A DNA stretch of 64,000 nt from Brevipalpus yothersi. Taxonomy: Eukaryota; Arthropoda; Arachnida; Trombidiformes; Tenuipalpidae. Positions 1 to 18,100 of this stretch are shown piece after piece. The DNA lies in assembly GCA_003956705.1 (NCBI GenBank), contig QZCP01000248.1:1-64000 (forward strand), written 5' to 3'. The notes under the pieces are model-generated. The model saw nothing but the letters and a program-made list of their open reading frames with translations, searched no databases and had not been told where the DNA came from. Each line of letters opens with the position of its first letter. Within the stretch, counting starts at the first letter, position 1. A program made the position numbers and the translations under genes.

Positions 1-1689
1 CTCTCTCTCTCTCTCTTCAACTCTTTTTATTCCTCTTCTTTCTTTGTCCGCTTAGAATAATCCATTCAATTCATGGTATCAATGGCGGAGGTGTCAATGG
101 GAAAAAAGTCAATAGGAATGAAAATTAAACGATAGATAGGGGCTTATATTGGCTTATCTGAGTGTATAAACTTGTTGCCTTAACCGAATCACAAGATATC
201 GAATGTCGCAACACCAATCGAGTGTTGGCGTAGATCAACCATGATCAAATTATCCAGAGAAAAGAGCATAGATGAAAGCTATAGTGGACATGAATAATGC
301 GTTAAGTACATTGGTATTGAGGAGTGTAGGTGTATCTAGGTCAACTCAATACAGCAAAAGTGAATGATGATCGAAGAAGAGAGAGAGACAGACAGAAAAA
401 ATGATAATTAGACTTCAAAGTTTTTTTTTCGGGAGAAAAGTCCGAACACATTCCTTTAATTTAGGCGAGTCACTCAAAATCCATAATCAAACTTGTGTAT
501 GTGTGTAGTTGATGTATTGATGTATTGATGTATGTGTATGTGTGTCTGTGGACGAACCAATAAAGGAATTGGGAAGGAATAACTAAATGCCAAACAAAGG
601 AAAAGAATGGCGTAACAATTATAAAAACATCACTCATTAATGTTCATTTCAAATTGCTCTGCAGATGGAGACCAATAAATTGAGCCAATGAATCAATATC
701 CTTGTTTAAGGGCGCGAGAAAATGCAAGACATAATGTGTGAATTAAAACTTAATCAAGATGTTACAGAAGAAAGCGAGAAAAATATGTCTGCTAAGTTTT
801 ACGGCTTGAAAAGGAAAAGAGAAAGATAGAGAAAGAGAAGAAGTAAAATTTTTCTTCCAAGAAATTTATCGGATTGAATGGAATTGAATTGTGAAGAATA
901 AGGAATGATTCCTTCCTGATTGAAGTGCTTATTTAGTGATTCTTTTTCAAAGGGAAAAGTGTATGTAAGTGTGGTAATATGATGTGTGTAAAATAGGGTG
1001 TTGCTGAAAGGCGACAGCTGGACGAACCATAACCATCATTATTTGCATCTGAAGCTGTCCATATGGAGTGTGAATGTAACACCATATTAATTGTATGCCC
1101 CAATAAAATTGAAGGACTCGCTCAAAATTTTTAAGGATATCGACGTAAATTGATCATTTAGTGATGGGAAATAAGCTTCCAAACTGCAACAGAACCATCA
1201 TGTATCATGTATCATGTGGATGGGTAGAGAAAGAGAGAAAGAGAACGATAGAGAGACATCGAACGGATATTCTGACCTGAGAGAAGATTGTGAGGTTTGA
1301 TCTCTCTTCTTCTTCCCTCTCTTTTCAATCTTTATGTCCACAGATGAAATTGAAATGTTGGCTGATGGAGAGATGAAGAAAGAGTGTGGGAAGAAATGAA
1401 GGAGATATTATTGAGAAATTTTTTGATGGTGATTTTGATGAGATAGAGAGAAAAAGAGAAGGAGAGGTGAATATAACCACATCTCGTTCATTTATGATGA
1501 TCCCCTCCAATTTTTTATATCATCTTCATCTTATTTTTCCTCTCCATACCGCTCCGATCCAACAACGAGTGATTATGTGTGTCTTTTGCATTGTGCATTT
1601 TGGTGAATGATAGTAGTAATAATAATGATAACCATGTCGTATTTATAAGACTCATGTCAAAATCATTCCAGTAGAATGTTGAAAACAGC
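1..1689. other. Non-coding left end
   Basis: The window opens inside a (CT)n run (1-16). The rest is AT-rich sequence downstream of calmodulin copy A and presumably includes its 3' UTR. No open frame here resembles a known protein; frames near 1325-1610 are Glu/Arg/Ser-rich translations of purine-rich DNA. Confidence 0.5.
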
Positions 1690-6794
<5,105 letters not shown>

Positions 6795-7945
6795 TTCGAA
6801 CAGACTTCTAAGAATCTGATGTTCAATGAAATGTACAAGTAGAGACAAGCAATCTCATCAATTGTATATCTATCATCTATCATATGATTTCAAACGAGTT
6901 TTTAATCTCTTGTCAAAGTTTGGATTCATCCGAGAGGAGAAAATGTAAAGATGGCAAAATATTCAATGGTTTGCTGAAACATGGGTGGTACATGGTGTAT
7001 AAGCCTTCATTTGAAAGTTAGCTAATCAAAATTTTTTTCTCCTACTTTCTTCGCCATATTCCAAGTCTTCTATGACAACTTCCAAATTTTACCATGATTA
7101 TTCTCAAGTACAATCACCATAATCATGAAAAAAGCATCTATCAATTGTTGAGATAGTCAAAAATTGATGATAAAAGATTGAAAAATGTTTAGCTGATTGA
7201 AATTCTTCCATCTTCACATGGTGAAGATTTTTTTCTCTTTTCTCTCTTCCTTTTGTTATGTCTAAATTGTTGAAATGATTCATACATATATATTTATTGT
7301 TCTTTGTTTCATTGAGTTCGAGTAAGAAATATCTTATCTGTAGAGTCATATCATTCTTCCTATCTATCTCTCTCTCTCTAGTGAATTTTCATTTTCTACC
7401 TCACATAAAACACATCATCTCCCAATTTGGGAATGAAGAGAGAAAAAATTTTAATTGATTCTTCGAAATCATTTTACTTATTTTTTCTGGATTATTTTGC
7501 TTGATTGTTCTATTACTTATGTATTAAATTGTTCATTTTTGAACTTGCTCATTGGCTTTGAAAAGCTCTTTTCCATGCCTAAATAAATTCATCAATCAAT
7601 AATTGATCAACTTTCAATCATTTATTCCCCTGGCTAACATCATTCCATTAATGGAAAATCTCAATTATCTAAAAAATTTTAAACAAAAATCATGATAATC
7701 GAAATTATCTCCTCTTTCTTTACTGAACTTTTGTAAGCTAATTTTTTGCGCCATCTCAAAAGTTGCTCATTTTGGTTTGTTTACAAGCTTCACTCGTTCA
7801 TAAGATGAACCTATTATCGATAAAGTCTCTCATTTTAGGTGGTTAATTGTGAGGAATTTAAGGATGTTAGTGTTTTGGGTGTAATTGTTGGAATTATTTC
7901 CACCAGATGTTTTGACCAATAGAAGAGTGGAATTGAATTATCATT
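6795..7945. other. Spacer between calmodulin B and tafazzin
   Basis: AT-rich spacer of 1.15 kb, expected to contain the calmodulin B 3' UTR and the tafazzin promoter. An AATAAA lies at about 7582. No supported gene or RNA was seen. Confidence 0.5.
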
Positions 7946-8905
7946 ATGGAAGAAAAGAAATTAAGCTCCATTATTACCAAAGAATGGCCATCACACTTGT
8001 TACCCATTAATGAGTCGCTTAAATCACGTAAATTATTGTATCGTCTTGGATCAGCTGTTAGTGTTATATCGGTTGGTTTGTTGAGTAAAGTTTTGACCAA
8101 AATGAATTCTTTCACTGTACATAATCATGATGTTTTTCTTAAGGCTGCTAATGATATTCCAGATAATCGTGATCGTCCACTGATCACGATTTGTAATCAT
8201 CATTCTTGTCTTGATGATCCAACAGTTTGGGGTGCTCTATTGCCTTGGTCATGGCAAATCAAGTCTACTAGACATCGATGGACAGCGGCAGCTGATGATA
8301 TATGTTTTACCAAGCCTTTACATTCACTTTTCTTTGCTCTTGGTCATACTTTTCCTGTGGAACGAGGAAAAGGAATATATCAACCAGCAATGGACTTCGC
8401 CATTCGACTTATTCTTCAAAAGCAATTACTTCATGTATTTCCACAAGGAAAAGTGTGTGAAGAGCCAGATTTAAATGATGTACATCTAGTCAAGAAACAA
8501 GATCATAGGTTGTTAACTTTAAGCGATAAATCAGACATTGGTCGACCGTATCAATTTAAATGGGGTCTGGCACGTTTGATTTTGGATGCTTTGGAGAAAG
8601 GAAAGTCTTCCTTTGATGCAGTAGAAATTCTTCCCTTCTATCATCTTGGCATGGACAAAATATTACCCAATTTGAGCCCATATATTCCAAGATTGATGAA
8701 GAAAGTCACCATTTTCATTAGGAAAGAAGGTCCAATTGTTTTTGATGGTGAATTTATCAATCTTATCTGCCAAAAATTCCCACCACCTGTACCTTCTATA
8801 GAAGGTAAAAGGATATCAATCTGCAAATTTTTAGAGGATGAGATGAGAAAATTGAAATTGGAAGCAATGAAGAGACATTTAGAAATAAAGAGTAGCTCTG
8901 TTTAA
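7946..8905 (+). CDS. TAFAZZIN: Tafazzin, cardiolipin-remodelling transacylase
   Basis: Tafazzin is a phospholipid-lysophospholipid transacylase of the mitochondrial membranes (intermembrane-space side) that remodels the acyl chains of cardiolipin. The 319-aa product is a single uninterrupted exon. The acyltransferase signature HX4D is at His85-Asp90 in NHHSCLDDP. The second conserved block is PVERGKG (137-143) and the FPQGKV block is at 165-170. A hydrophobic N-terminal stretch near residues 33-50 fits the known membrane anchor. The length is close to other animal tafazzins. The Met chosen begins MEEKKLSSII. An earlier start is unlikely because the upstream sequence is AT-rich with stops. No intron was seen, which is unusual next to its multi-exon neighbours but no reason to suspect a pseudogene, since all motifs and the frame are intact. 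Confidence 0.94.
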   Translation: MEEKKLSSIITKEWPSHLLPINESLKSRKLLYRLGSAVSVISVGLLSKVLTKMNSFTVHNHDVFLKAANDIPDNRDRPLITICNHHSCLDDPTVWGALLPWSWQIKSTRHRWTAAADDICFTKPLHSLFFALGHTFPVERGKGIYQPAMDFAIRLILQKQLLHVFPQGKVCEEPDLNDVHLVKKQDHRLLTLSDKSDIGRPYQFKWGLARLILDALEKGKSSFDAVEILPFYHLGMDKILPNLSPYIPRLMKKVTIFIRKEGPIVFDGEFINLICQKFPPPVPSIEGKRISICKFLEDEMRKLKLEAMKRHLEIKSSSV

Positions 8906-9208
8906 AATTAGCCATCGATGATCTCAAATTCTTTCAGTCATGATGAACAAGTATCTCAGAACCAGTTGAACGCTGAAGGGTCAATTCACTGTGATGAATT
9001 CAGCTATTTCTAGCAAGAAGAAACTTCATGGTGGGTATGCAACCTTGAAAAAAGAGACATTCATCAATCTCGGAAGGTCAAAAGACTGCAAAAGACTGAC
9101 TATCTTGAAAATGAATATTTTCAATTAGATACAATTAATTTTTCATCAAGGCGAAAAATATTACTCACAAACCAGAATTGCGATTTCAAGTACAAATTTC
9201 TCAACTTT

Positions 9209-9248
<40 letters not shown>

Positions 9249-10422
9249 CTCAACAATCGCCTAGTTGAATTTCCAATCATGGAAGATATCAACATACATA
9301 CTCTACAGAGAAGAAAAAGAATTTATTATTAGAACAAAGAATTCCATTGATCATAAACACCCTTCTTGGTCGATTTTTTTTGCGCATTTTATTATTTTCA
9401 AAAATGCCGCTCGAGTATTGAAGCTTTCACATTATGAAAACATTGTAAATGTTCGTAAACATACACACAAAACGTGTCTCAAAACTGATGGCCTTTTATC
9501 TTGATTTAATCAGATTAGACGAGGTTGACATAAGGTGATTCAGTTCACCAGTCATAAGCATAATGTGTGCCATTGTTCTATGGGACAGAAATCCCTTTGT
9601 TTCATCAAATACGCCAATAAAGTGATCATCTAGACCGTTGAATTCACTGTTTACTTATGTGTGTGTTCGCTTTTTTTTATATTTCTATTTCGTTGTATCA
9701 GGAAGAGTGAAAGCAATTGGTTTTACATCATCATCCACCCTGATGCAGCTACTTGATTAGTGTTTTCATCACTTTCAAGAGAGTGAGAAAGTGAGAGAGA
9801 TTGATATGGAAAGCCATTTAATTAAATGTCTCTAGTTACGACGTCGTAGTTAACTGACTAGAGCAGTTCACTTATGTATGAAAATTAACGTTTTCTTTTG
9901 TTACTTCATTGTTTTCGATCTGGAAAAAATTTTCTCTCAATAGATTATCGGGATCAAAGGGCAGCCTAGATGTTCTAATTTCATTTTTTCCCTCCCATTC
10001 TTTCACTATCCCATCGAATGATGCATCGCTGAAGTAAGGATTTTAATGCGGATTTAATGAGGAGGAATTTGCGTTGGTTTAGATTCCTCGTTACTTTTCC
10101 TGATGTCTAATCATTTTACCGGTATTGTGTCAAATTTCGAAAAATTTTTGAATACTCATCTAGTGATCTGGATTTGATGTCACTCCGAAGCCATCGAATA
10201 AATCATTTTAAATGATGTTTATTTGAAATTTCATGTCTCATCACTGATTCAGTGCCAAACGAAAATTTTCTCACATGGCTCACCACTAAGATTTGTCAAC
10301 AAATTATCTTTCGTATTCGTAAACATCGAAAAGTTGCCAATATGTTTATCATCATCCTCTGTTTTATATGTGATTGAAGAGTAGCCGAAGACTGTTACCA
10401 TCATCGATAATCATCACAACAC
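8906..10422. other. Spacer between tafazzin and CPES
   Basis: Contains a (CT)n array at 9213-9243 and an AATAAA at about 9616 that could serve tafazzin. No convincing coding sequence was seen. Confidence 0.5.
9213..9243. repeat. (CT)n microsatellite
   Basis: About 15 CT units, some 310 bp downstream of the tafazzin stop codon. Confidence 0.95.
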
Positions 10423-12015
10423 ATGGCTACTCTGATGGCAGAGTATCGTATTTGCATTCTATCCATGTTCTTTTTGATGCTATTTTTTCTCTGGATGGAC
10501 ATCAGTTTGTATTATAAAGTTCAAGGAATCAAGCCCCATGAGCTGTACAGCGAAAACGTTGTAAAAAATGAAAATTTGGATAGTAAACATAATCCTTTGA
10601 TCATATCCAGACCTGAGGGACCCGAAATTTTGCAAGATGGAGGCTCGATAACACCGACTGTGAAGCATGGAGAACTATTTTCTCCCTTCAAAGGTCTATC
10701 TGTTAAAATGATGATGATGGATCAAACCAATAATTATGTGTTTACACCACTGGCTGAAATTTTTTGCGACATGACCAATTTCACCTACAATTTTCCCTCC
10801 ATCACACCGAATTTAATAAGCTTTGTCGGAATTTTGTGGGCGTTTTTGGCTGGTAAACTGGTCACCTATGATAGTATTGCCATACACCGTTTGTCAGTAT
10901 TATTCTTTCAATTTCGAACTTTTTGCGATGCTTTAGATGGAATTGTCGCCCGAGCTCATCTTGGTATAACTCACCATGTATCTCTCAGCAATACACCCGG
11001 TTATATTGTCGATGGCATCGCAGATTCCATTGGATTCGGTGCCTACTTGATTGGATGTTATATTTTTCTCCGTCGAACTCTTCATAAACATCGCTACACC
11101 AGTCCTCAATACTTACCTCTTCAGGTATGTTTTTACCTTTATCCTCTCTTATCTTACAATACTTGACTTCAAGTACTAGTTGATCCTATCTTGCATCTTC
11201 TTTCTTGGTCGCGAGTCTTTCCTCTCTGATGCAATCCTTTTTTGCTCCGATGAAAGTTTTGTGTGCCATTTGTCGCTCAATGGTCTTATTATATTCACTA
11301 TACCAACTCAATATTCTCTTTTTTTCATTCCCAAAGCATTTCCATGAAGGAGACAAAATCAGTCAATCTAGTTTCGTGATCGCCCAATACATGCCGTCAA
11401 AGCTCATATGGACCAGTAGACAAGTTTTTTTCGTTGTCACATGTTTTGCTCTTCAACTAGCTATCAGCTGTGTTTTTTGGAATCGATATATCGAAGCTTA
11501 TCATAAATTGCTCGAAAATCCACCTGCAACACAAGCTCAATTGGTAAGAAGCCATCAGAACAAGGCTTCAGATTCAAAGTTGAGTTCATTTTAGTAAAAA
11601 GAATTTTTCTCCTCCCATCAGGGCTTCCAGAATGCGGTTCTCAAGTCATCCATAATGTGGGTTATAATGTGGTTCTGGAGAATATCGAATGCTCAATCTC
11701 TCATGCAAATGCTGCTGATATCGGTCTATGTTAATCGACTCTGGGTCAGTAGCTATTTCTTCCTTGCACTGCTAGCTTTCTTAACTCTGGTCATCTTCTC
11801 GTTGATTCTGAATTTGATTTCTTTTTCTAGTCTTTCCTAACCTGGATTCAGTACATCGGCTTTATTGAACTCCTTACGCTTTCATTTTTCACTGAAGCTC
11901 ATCTCAATCATGTAAGCTCAACCGTCTTTTTTCTGTAGCTATCACTTGAATGGTTTCATTTTCTTTTTCATCATTGTTCCTATCTTAGGTGAAATCCATT
12001 CGTCCTCTTGGGTGA
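10423..12015 (+). CDS. Ceramide phosphoethanolamine synthase, CDP-alcohol phosphotransferase family (five exons)
   Basis: CPES transfers phosphoethanolamine from CDP-ethanolamine to ceramide in the Golgi lumen, making the sphingomyelin analogue of many invertebrates. Exons are 10423..11124, 11337..11543, 11622..11744, 11831..11911 and 11989..12015, all joined in phase 0, giving 379 aa. The N terminus has a membrane anchor (about residues 9-31). The CPES form of the CDP-alcohol phosphotransferase signature, D(x)2DG(x)2AR(x)nG(x)3D(x)3D, is complete: Asp169, Asp172, Gly173, Ala176, Arg177, a 15-residue spacer, Gly193, Asp197 and Asp201. Several hydrophobic segments follow. The exon 2 acceptor (CCCAAAG at 11331-11336) was chosen because it has a strong pyrimidine tract and the right phase. 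The exon 3 donor (GTCAGT) is weak. The last exon here adds only VKSIRPLG; an alternative last exon is listed at 13582. The family call is firm; exact 3' structure is less so. Confidence 0.86.
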
Positions 12016-13581
12016 TACTCCATTCCCTCGAATCCCAGGATTTGTCCATTCATCTACAGTCTTCACAACATTCACTCATTCATTAGGGAATTTGTTGGTC
12101 AAAAACATTAATTGATGCCCTCCAATTGCAACCGTTTCAATCTTCAATTGTATGGTTCGATGACTCAATCATGAATCTCAATCATTTTGGAGAATCCTGA
12201 TGCCAAATAATTTTCTTCAACATGTAGCATGAATTCAGCACCCTCGTAAAGTTTGTGTGTTTCGATTTGCCATTCAAACATAATTTCACATAGTTTGAAT
12301 ATATCTGGTTCTCCAGCTTTCATAACTTGGATTGAAAAAAGCATAATTGAGATTTGCTATCAGGATTAACTCTTTGCTTGAGATAAATAGACAATTTCCC
12401 TCCTCTCTCAGCCACTTTTTGACTAATGCCAATAATTTTATTTCAAAGAACTAATCAAAATTTTTTCCTCACGAGATTTTCCTCGTTTCGTTGAAATCAC
12501 TTCATTGCTAATTTTTTGGCCATACTTCTTGAACGAATTATGTTTATTGAGCTAACTATTTTACTCATTCACCTGAGCCTTGAAAGTTTTTATTCTTGTC
12601 ACATGCAATTTTTTTCTGGAGAGAAACACCTCATGGTGATGCTTTTCTAGTGCCATTTTAAGAGTAATAAATAGCCTAATTTAATGAACTCAACAACATT
12701 CTTTCTCACCTCATACCAATTGAATCATTATACCTATGTAGAACTTAATGTTAGCCTTGTTTCTTATCTTCTATGTATACCATTAAGAGCTGTACCTCCT
12801 ATGAGAGCCTAATAGCAGCTCTTCTCCCACCACTGATGAACATTCAACTCTACATTTGCTATGTCTTGGTGAGTTCGAATAATGAGGAGATGAAAAGGAT
12901 AGCCAAGCTTCGAATGGTTTCCATTCATCGGGAAGAATAGCCATGAATGTGATGGTAATCTACGGTCATAACAGCGAATAGGAAAGAGGAGAAAGTAAAG
13001 AAGAGAGAAGAGGAGAGAAAGTAGAGAGAGAGAATGTACCTCTCTTCGTTTACGTGTTCGCCTCACTTCTTCATGAACATGTACGTATGTGATGCTTCAC
13101 TAAATTCACTGATTGAGTTTCCAAATCTGAATCTGATTGCTCCCTTGACTTTCAGCGTCTTCCCATCGATTTAACATATCATACACTTTGGGGAATAAAT
13201 TGATAGTAGCCACAATTAGAGACTCATCTGGGAAAAAGAATAGAATAAAACTGTACAGCAATTGTAGAAAGTATATTGAGTTAACGATAAGTAAGTTATT
13301 CGATAGGTTCGCATGAATGGAGCGAAAAAGGTTTTCGAAAGTTGTTGAAGAAGAAAATTCAAAAGTCAGCAATCAGAATTTTCCCAAGTGAGGAGAAGAG
13401 CATATACGTGTATCTGGACAAGTGAAAGTGAAAGTGAAAGTGTATAACTTTCGATGGAAATCTATACATTGCTTCAAGGCATTTGATTGGGAAAAGAAAG
13501 TGAGAAAAATAAACCAAAAATACGAAAAAATGCCAGTCAATCTTGGCAATATTTGAAAAGTAGTACTGATATTTTTTTTAG
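12016..13581. other. Sequence between the two candidate CPES last exons
   Basis: AT-rich, non-repetitive for the most part. Two minus-strand open frames (12809-13066 and 13106-13372) show no recognisable domain. If the 13582 exon belongs to CPES, this is intron and 3' UTR of the short form. Confidence 0.45.
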
Positions 13582-13725
13582 GGGTACTTGATGGCTCATC
13601 CAGCCGATCATATCTATCAGTTTGCCATAGATTCCATTGACAGGCTTTCTCCTTTTCTCATCTTCTCTGGTGTATATGCACACATGTACAAGGAGCTCTC
13701 CAAGAAAGATAAGCAACCATGGTGA
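13582..13725 (+). CDS. Candidate alternative last exon of CPES
   Basis: After a strong acceptor (TTTTTTTTAG ending at 13581), an open frame of 47 codons ends at TGA 13723-13725. It starts GYLMAHPADHIYQF and contains a hydrophobic segment (LSPFLIFSGVYAHMY), then a charged end (KELSKKDKQPW). It begins in phase 0, matching the donor after CPES exon 4 (11911/GTAAGC). Splicing to it would replace the eight-residue tail by a 47-residue tail with one more membrane segment, giving 418 aa. It cannot be joined after the 11989 exon without a frame break, so the two would be mutually exclusive. No other plus-strand gene is visible nearby that could own it. The assignment to CPES is inference. Confidence 0.5.
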   Translation, partial: GYLMAHPADHIYQFAIDSIDRLSPFLIFSGVYAHMYKELSKKDKQPW

Positions 13726-15137
13726 ATCTTTTTTTCCAGAAAAAATCGCTGCATCAGATCAATGTTAGATAGAGCAAATGGTAAGTGTAGCTTGTTCTGG
13801 ATAGATATGGCTATAATCTTTGTATTGGATTACCCCTGAGATACATGGCTCAATATGGCTGTCTGTTAAATCATCTTTATACCCTCTCTTCTACCATCCA
13901 CGCATTGCTCCATAATGTATTTGATTTGCTCTCTATCGAGCTTTTCCAGACCAATATTCCCTCTCTCTTTTTCTTCCTTCATTCTACCTGGAACTTTTTT
14001 CTTCTTCTCAGCTTCTCGGAATTTGTCTCGAAAAATGAAACTAGTCAATGTATGAGCATGGCCAATCTTTCCTTTTTTATTCACTTTATTTATCCTGAAA
14101 CAGAGGAAGAGAGAAAGAGAGATTCACTTTGAAACTAGAAGGAAACTGATGATGATGATTATGGTGATAACAATTTTTCCCATATCTTCGTGGGTTGGCT
14201 CATGAAAGTTGATACCTTTTAATGGGAATCACAGATCAGAGCAAATAATTTGAATAGTTTATAAAACAGTAGTGAGTCGGTATTAACGGAGGAAAACACA
14301 ATAGGAAGTAAGTTGGCAAACACTTTACCATCATTAGAACAATGTTTCTCAACCTTAAACGATCGATATCATCTTCCTCACTTTCTTGGGAAACATTTCC
14401 TTATATACACCAAATCATCACCTCTAGGCTTACTATTACTACTACACCTACTACCGCTATTTCTTTTTTATATTCCCTCCAGCATCTTTAAGATTCTCTC
14501 TCTTTCTCTCTCTCTCTCACTCACTTTTTCCATCAATCTATCTATCTACCGTTCAGCTTCCTACTGGGAGAAGAATTTTTGTACCAAAAAGCTTAACTCT
14601 GTTGGACCGCCAAAATAGACATGTTCACTCACAGGATACGCACACATATACACTTCCATCACTTAACATGTATTTTCATGGTATTCCCCGGCATCGTCGT
14701 TCGTATTGGTGATGAAGATAAGAATTCCAAAATCGATTGTGGACATTCTATTCCCTCGCTCTCTTTTTTCCTTCTCTCTCTTTCTCACACACATACTCTC
14801 ACTCGAAATTCTCTCTCCTTCCATGATGCATCAGTTCGGCACTACGGTAGGAGCATGTCCTACTCGCGGACCATCCACACACATCCACACATACACATAC
14901 CTACATACACACACACATACACACACACATACACACACACACACACACACACGATCAGGCAATCTCTGACTCGAGAAACAATCTCATTCACGAGATTCCC
15001 GATTGAAAGAGACCACTAAGACCACCACTTCACTTCCTCACACTCTCTCATCCTTTTACGCTCTCTCTTGTATTCTCTTTTCATTCTTCATTCTTCACAC
15101 TTCTCTACTCCTTTTCTCTTTCTCTTCCACCTCAATC
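13726..15137. other. Spacer and 5' region of the EB-like gene
   Basis: Pyrimidine-rich on the plus strand. It contains a CT-rich stretch near 14497-14521 and a CA-rich microsatellite at 14877-14952. The open frames are repeats of Ser/Leu/His/Thr codons and are not supported as genes. The frame of the EB-like protein runs upstream to 15003 without an ATG. Confidence 0.45.
14877..14952. repeat. CA-rich microsatellite
   Basis: Interrupted (CA)n with TA and CC interruptions, ending in about ten pure CA units. It lies about 190 bp upstream of the EB-like start codon. Confidence 0.9.
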
Positions 15138-18100
15138 ATGTTTCTCAAGTATTTTCCTATTGTAAGTAACAATTTATTCTCCATTGTTTCCATTTTGGGC
15201 TTGTTAATGATGTTGTTGATCAATTGTCCGACCAGTGCTTTATGCTCATTTGTTCGATCATTGCATAATACGGATCATATTAGTGTGGACCATCACCATC
15301 ATTCCCATCATATACTATCATCGGGACACTCTTCGAGACCCCCCGATGGACACTTCACTGCAAAACCTTCGCGTGAAACATTATCATCATCAATCGGATC
15401 AAAATCATCCAAACTTTTGCCGCCATCACATGTCACATCTTTTTCAGTGCCATCATTATCATCATCATCACAACCATCTTTAATCACCACAACGCTATTC
15501 GCAATTAAAACATCAACATCAACAACGCCAACACCAACAATACCATTAGCAACAAAAAGTACGAATATTGACAGTATTAGTGAAGAAGTACATCCAAAAG
15601 TGGCCAAATCATTATCAATTCACCATCATCATTCACATCATCAGCCTCACAAGATAATCTCATTACTACCGGTTAAATTGAATTGGCATCGTTCTTCTTC
15701 ATCTAATTTTTCTTACCCTTCTTCTTCATCTTCATCCTCTTCCTCTTCTTCGATCAAAGTGAAACGAGCCGAGCCTGAACATGTATCACGATCATCGTGT
15801 TCTGATGATGATGGCTGTTCAGCAACCCAAACCAAGTGTCTCCGGAGAATCGGTTTGTGTGGCTGTCCACGAGGCTATGTAACTGTTGATCTTACAGCAC
15901 GACATCGGTTCCAGGAAGCTCGAGAAACACTAGAATCAAATCAATCTAAATACTGTTACAAATTGAAAAGAGTCAGTGAATCATGTGAATACGATGTACA
16001 ATGTTTTGTATCCCACTCTTTGTGTGACAAATCATCCCACTCATCTTCATCTTCATCTAGTTATTCCGATAGAACGGGTGGCACTTGTGTGTGCAGTTCA
16101 GGATATTCTCAACAAGGTAAGTTGATCATTCCCTGGAATATCAACATTTCCATTTTTCCCTCTCTCTCTCCTTCTATTCCTATCTCTATCTTTTATATAC
16201 TCATACTTTTATTCACTAGAGTAACCGTATCATGATCATATTCTCGTTCATTTATATTCCACTTTATATATATATAAGAGTCTCAATTCACCGTCATTGT
16301 TGCCATCAAAGTACATCATGAAAAAAAGTCATCATTCTATTCCTACTAATCGACCATCAGACATATAAAACCGGAATACGGAGCATCTTCATTCTTCCCT
16401 GAATAGGCTCACCGACACTATTGTTTTCTGAACATCATAAGAATATCAACTTTGCTCACATGATTACGATCATGTTGGAGGCTCTTCAAGCAGATTGGTT
16501 TGAAAGAGAAATACAGAAAGAAAAAAAATATGAGAACTCAATATTCTTTCCCTCTCTTGGGATGAACACAGGGTAAATGTTTTTGGCAATCATGCAGCTT
16601 CCATTCTTGTCAAAAATAGTGACACGCAAAGCGTTGATCTCGTTTCTTGTATCATGTCTTGACCATTTTGTCTCTACTTTAACTAGCCATCTTCTTTTTT
16701 CCTCTCTCTTCCTATCTACAAACTACGGACACTGTCTTCTCTGCCATGATCAATTTCATTTTCTCTTCTTCTTCTTGGCCACCTCTCTCTCTTTCTCTCT
16801 CTCTCTTTCCCTTCAGTTTTCTATCAATCTATTTCACATTCTTCCACTGTATCATTTTCCCTCTCTCCAGCTCTTGTGTGTCTGTGTGTGATTGTGTGTG
16901 TGCTCATTGAATTGAATGCTATTACACAATTGATTCAGGTAATAAGATTCAGAATGGTGACCTGTGAGTGGTCAACCATCGATAGATAGGATGAGAAAGA
17001 GAGGGAGAGAGAAAAAAAGAGAAGAGTAGAAATGGATCAGAGAATGAGGGTAAAAAGTAGGTAAGGTAAGAAGAGAAGATCGAGAAATGAGATAAGAGCA
17101 AGAGTGAAAATCGAATAATCTTCTGGGTGATATCGGTCATCACTTTGTTGACCACTTTTCGACTTTTCAGCCTTTCCACACAAACCATTCAGCAAACCGT
17201 TATGTTTCTCTTTCTTCTCATGCAAAAAGTGAAAGTAAAAACTTTGCCCTATCATGTCTATCAACTTGTAAGGCATGCCATAATAGACATCAATATTTCA
17301 TTCTTTTCATTATACTGACTGTCTGATGGATGATTTCAAATGAAATTGAATTATTATTGGCCACTCATTTTTTTATTCCTTCTCAATAATATGTCAATTC
17401 ACCGCATCAACTGTCCACTTGATCATTGAAACCAATTCAAGCTATTTGTGTGACAATCATTCAAATGGCCTTTCTTTCTCTTGTCCAACTTTATCTTTTA
17501 CACTTCCTACTATTACTACTACTATTCGATTCTCTAAATCATGATCACGCTAGGAAAACTTTTTCAAGTGAACACGATACTTGGTACACCCAGAAGCTCG
17601 AGAGCTCAACCATGGACATTGAAGACTCACGCAATTTTGTTGCCTTTTCTAAATCCAGATCATCTATTCATATTCATATTCATCTCTCTCTCTCTCTCTC
17701 TCTCTCTTTCTATTTCTTTCTTTCTTTCTTTCTGGAAAGAGGAACGTGCTTAATTCTCTCACGTTTATTTGATCTTCCAACCATTCTTGCTCTCATCTCA
17801 CCTTTTCTCTTTGCTTGCAACCTTTTTTGAACCGCTTTCCTTTACTCTTTTCCCAACTCAATCCTTTTATCCTCTTCTTTTCAAAATGTTTGACATGCCT
17901 GATAGTGATATGATGATGCAAAATCTGGCTGGCGGATCAAATCATCACAATTGCCAATGTGTTGCCATAATTACATGGCTTCAATGTGAGATAAAATACA
18001 TATATATATAAATACACAAAAGCTCAATGGTTGCATGTGCACTCCATCAGAATGCTAGAAGCTTTGCATGTTGGATTACTTTTACAGTTTGCCCTGTATT

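Noticed and set aside
14621..15019. Thr/His-rich open frame upstream of the EB-like gene
   Set aside because: It is produced by the CA-rich microsatellite at 14877-14952 and pyrimidine-rich DNA around it.
17426..17830. Frame starting with a signal-peptide-like hydrophobic stretch
   Set aside because: The hydrophobic part comes from CT-rich sequence and the rest runs into a (CT)n array; no Cys pattern or conserved domain.
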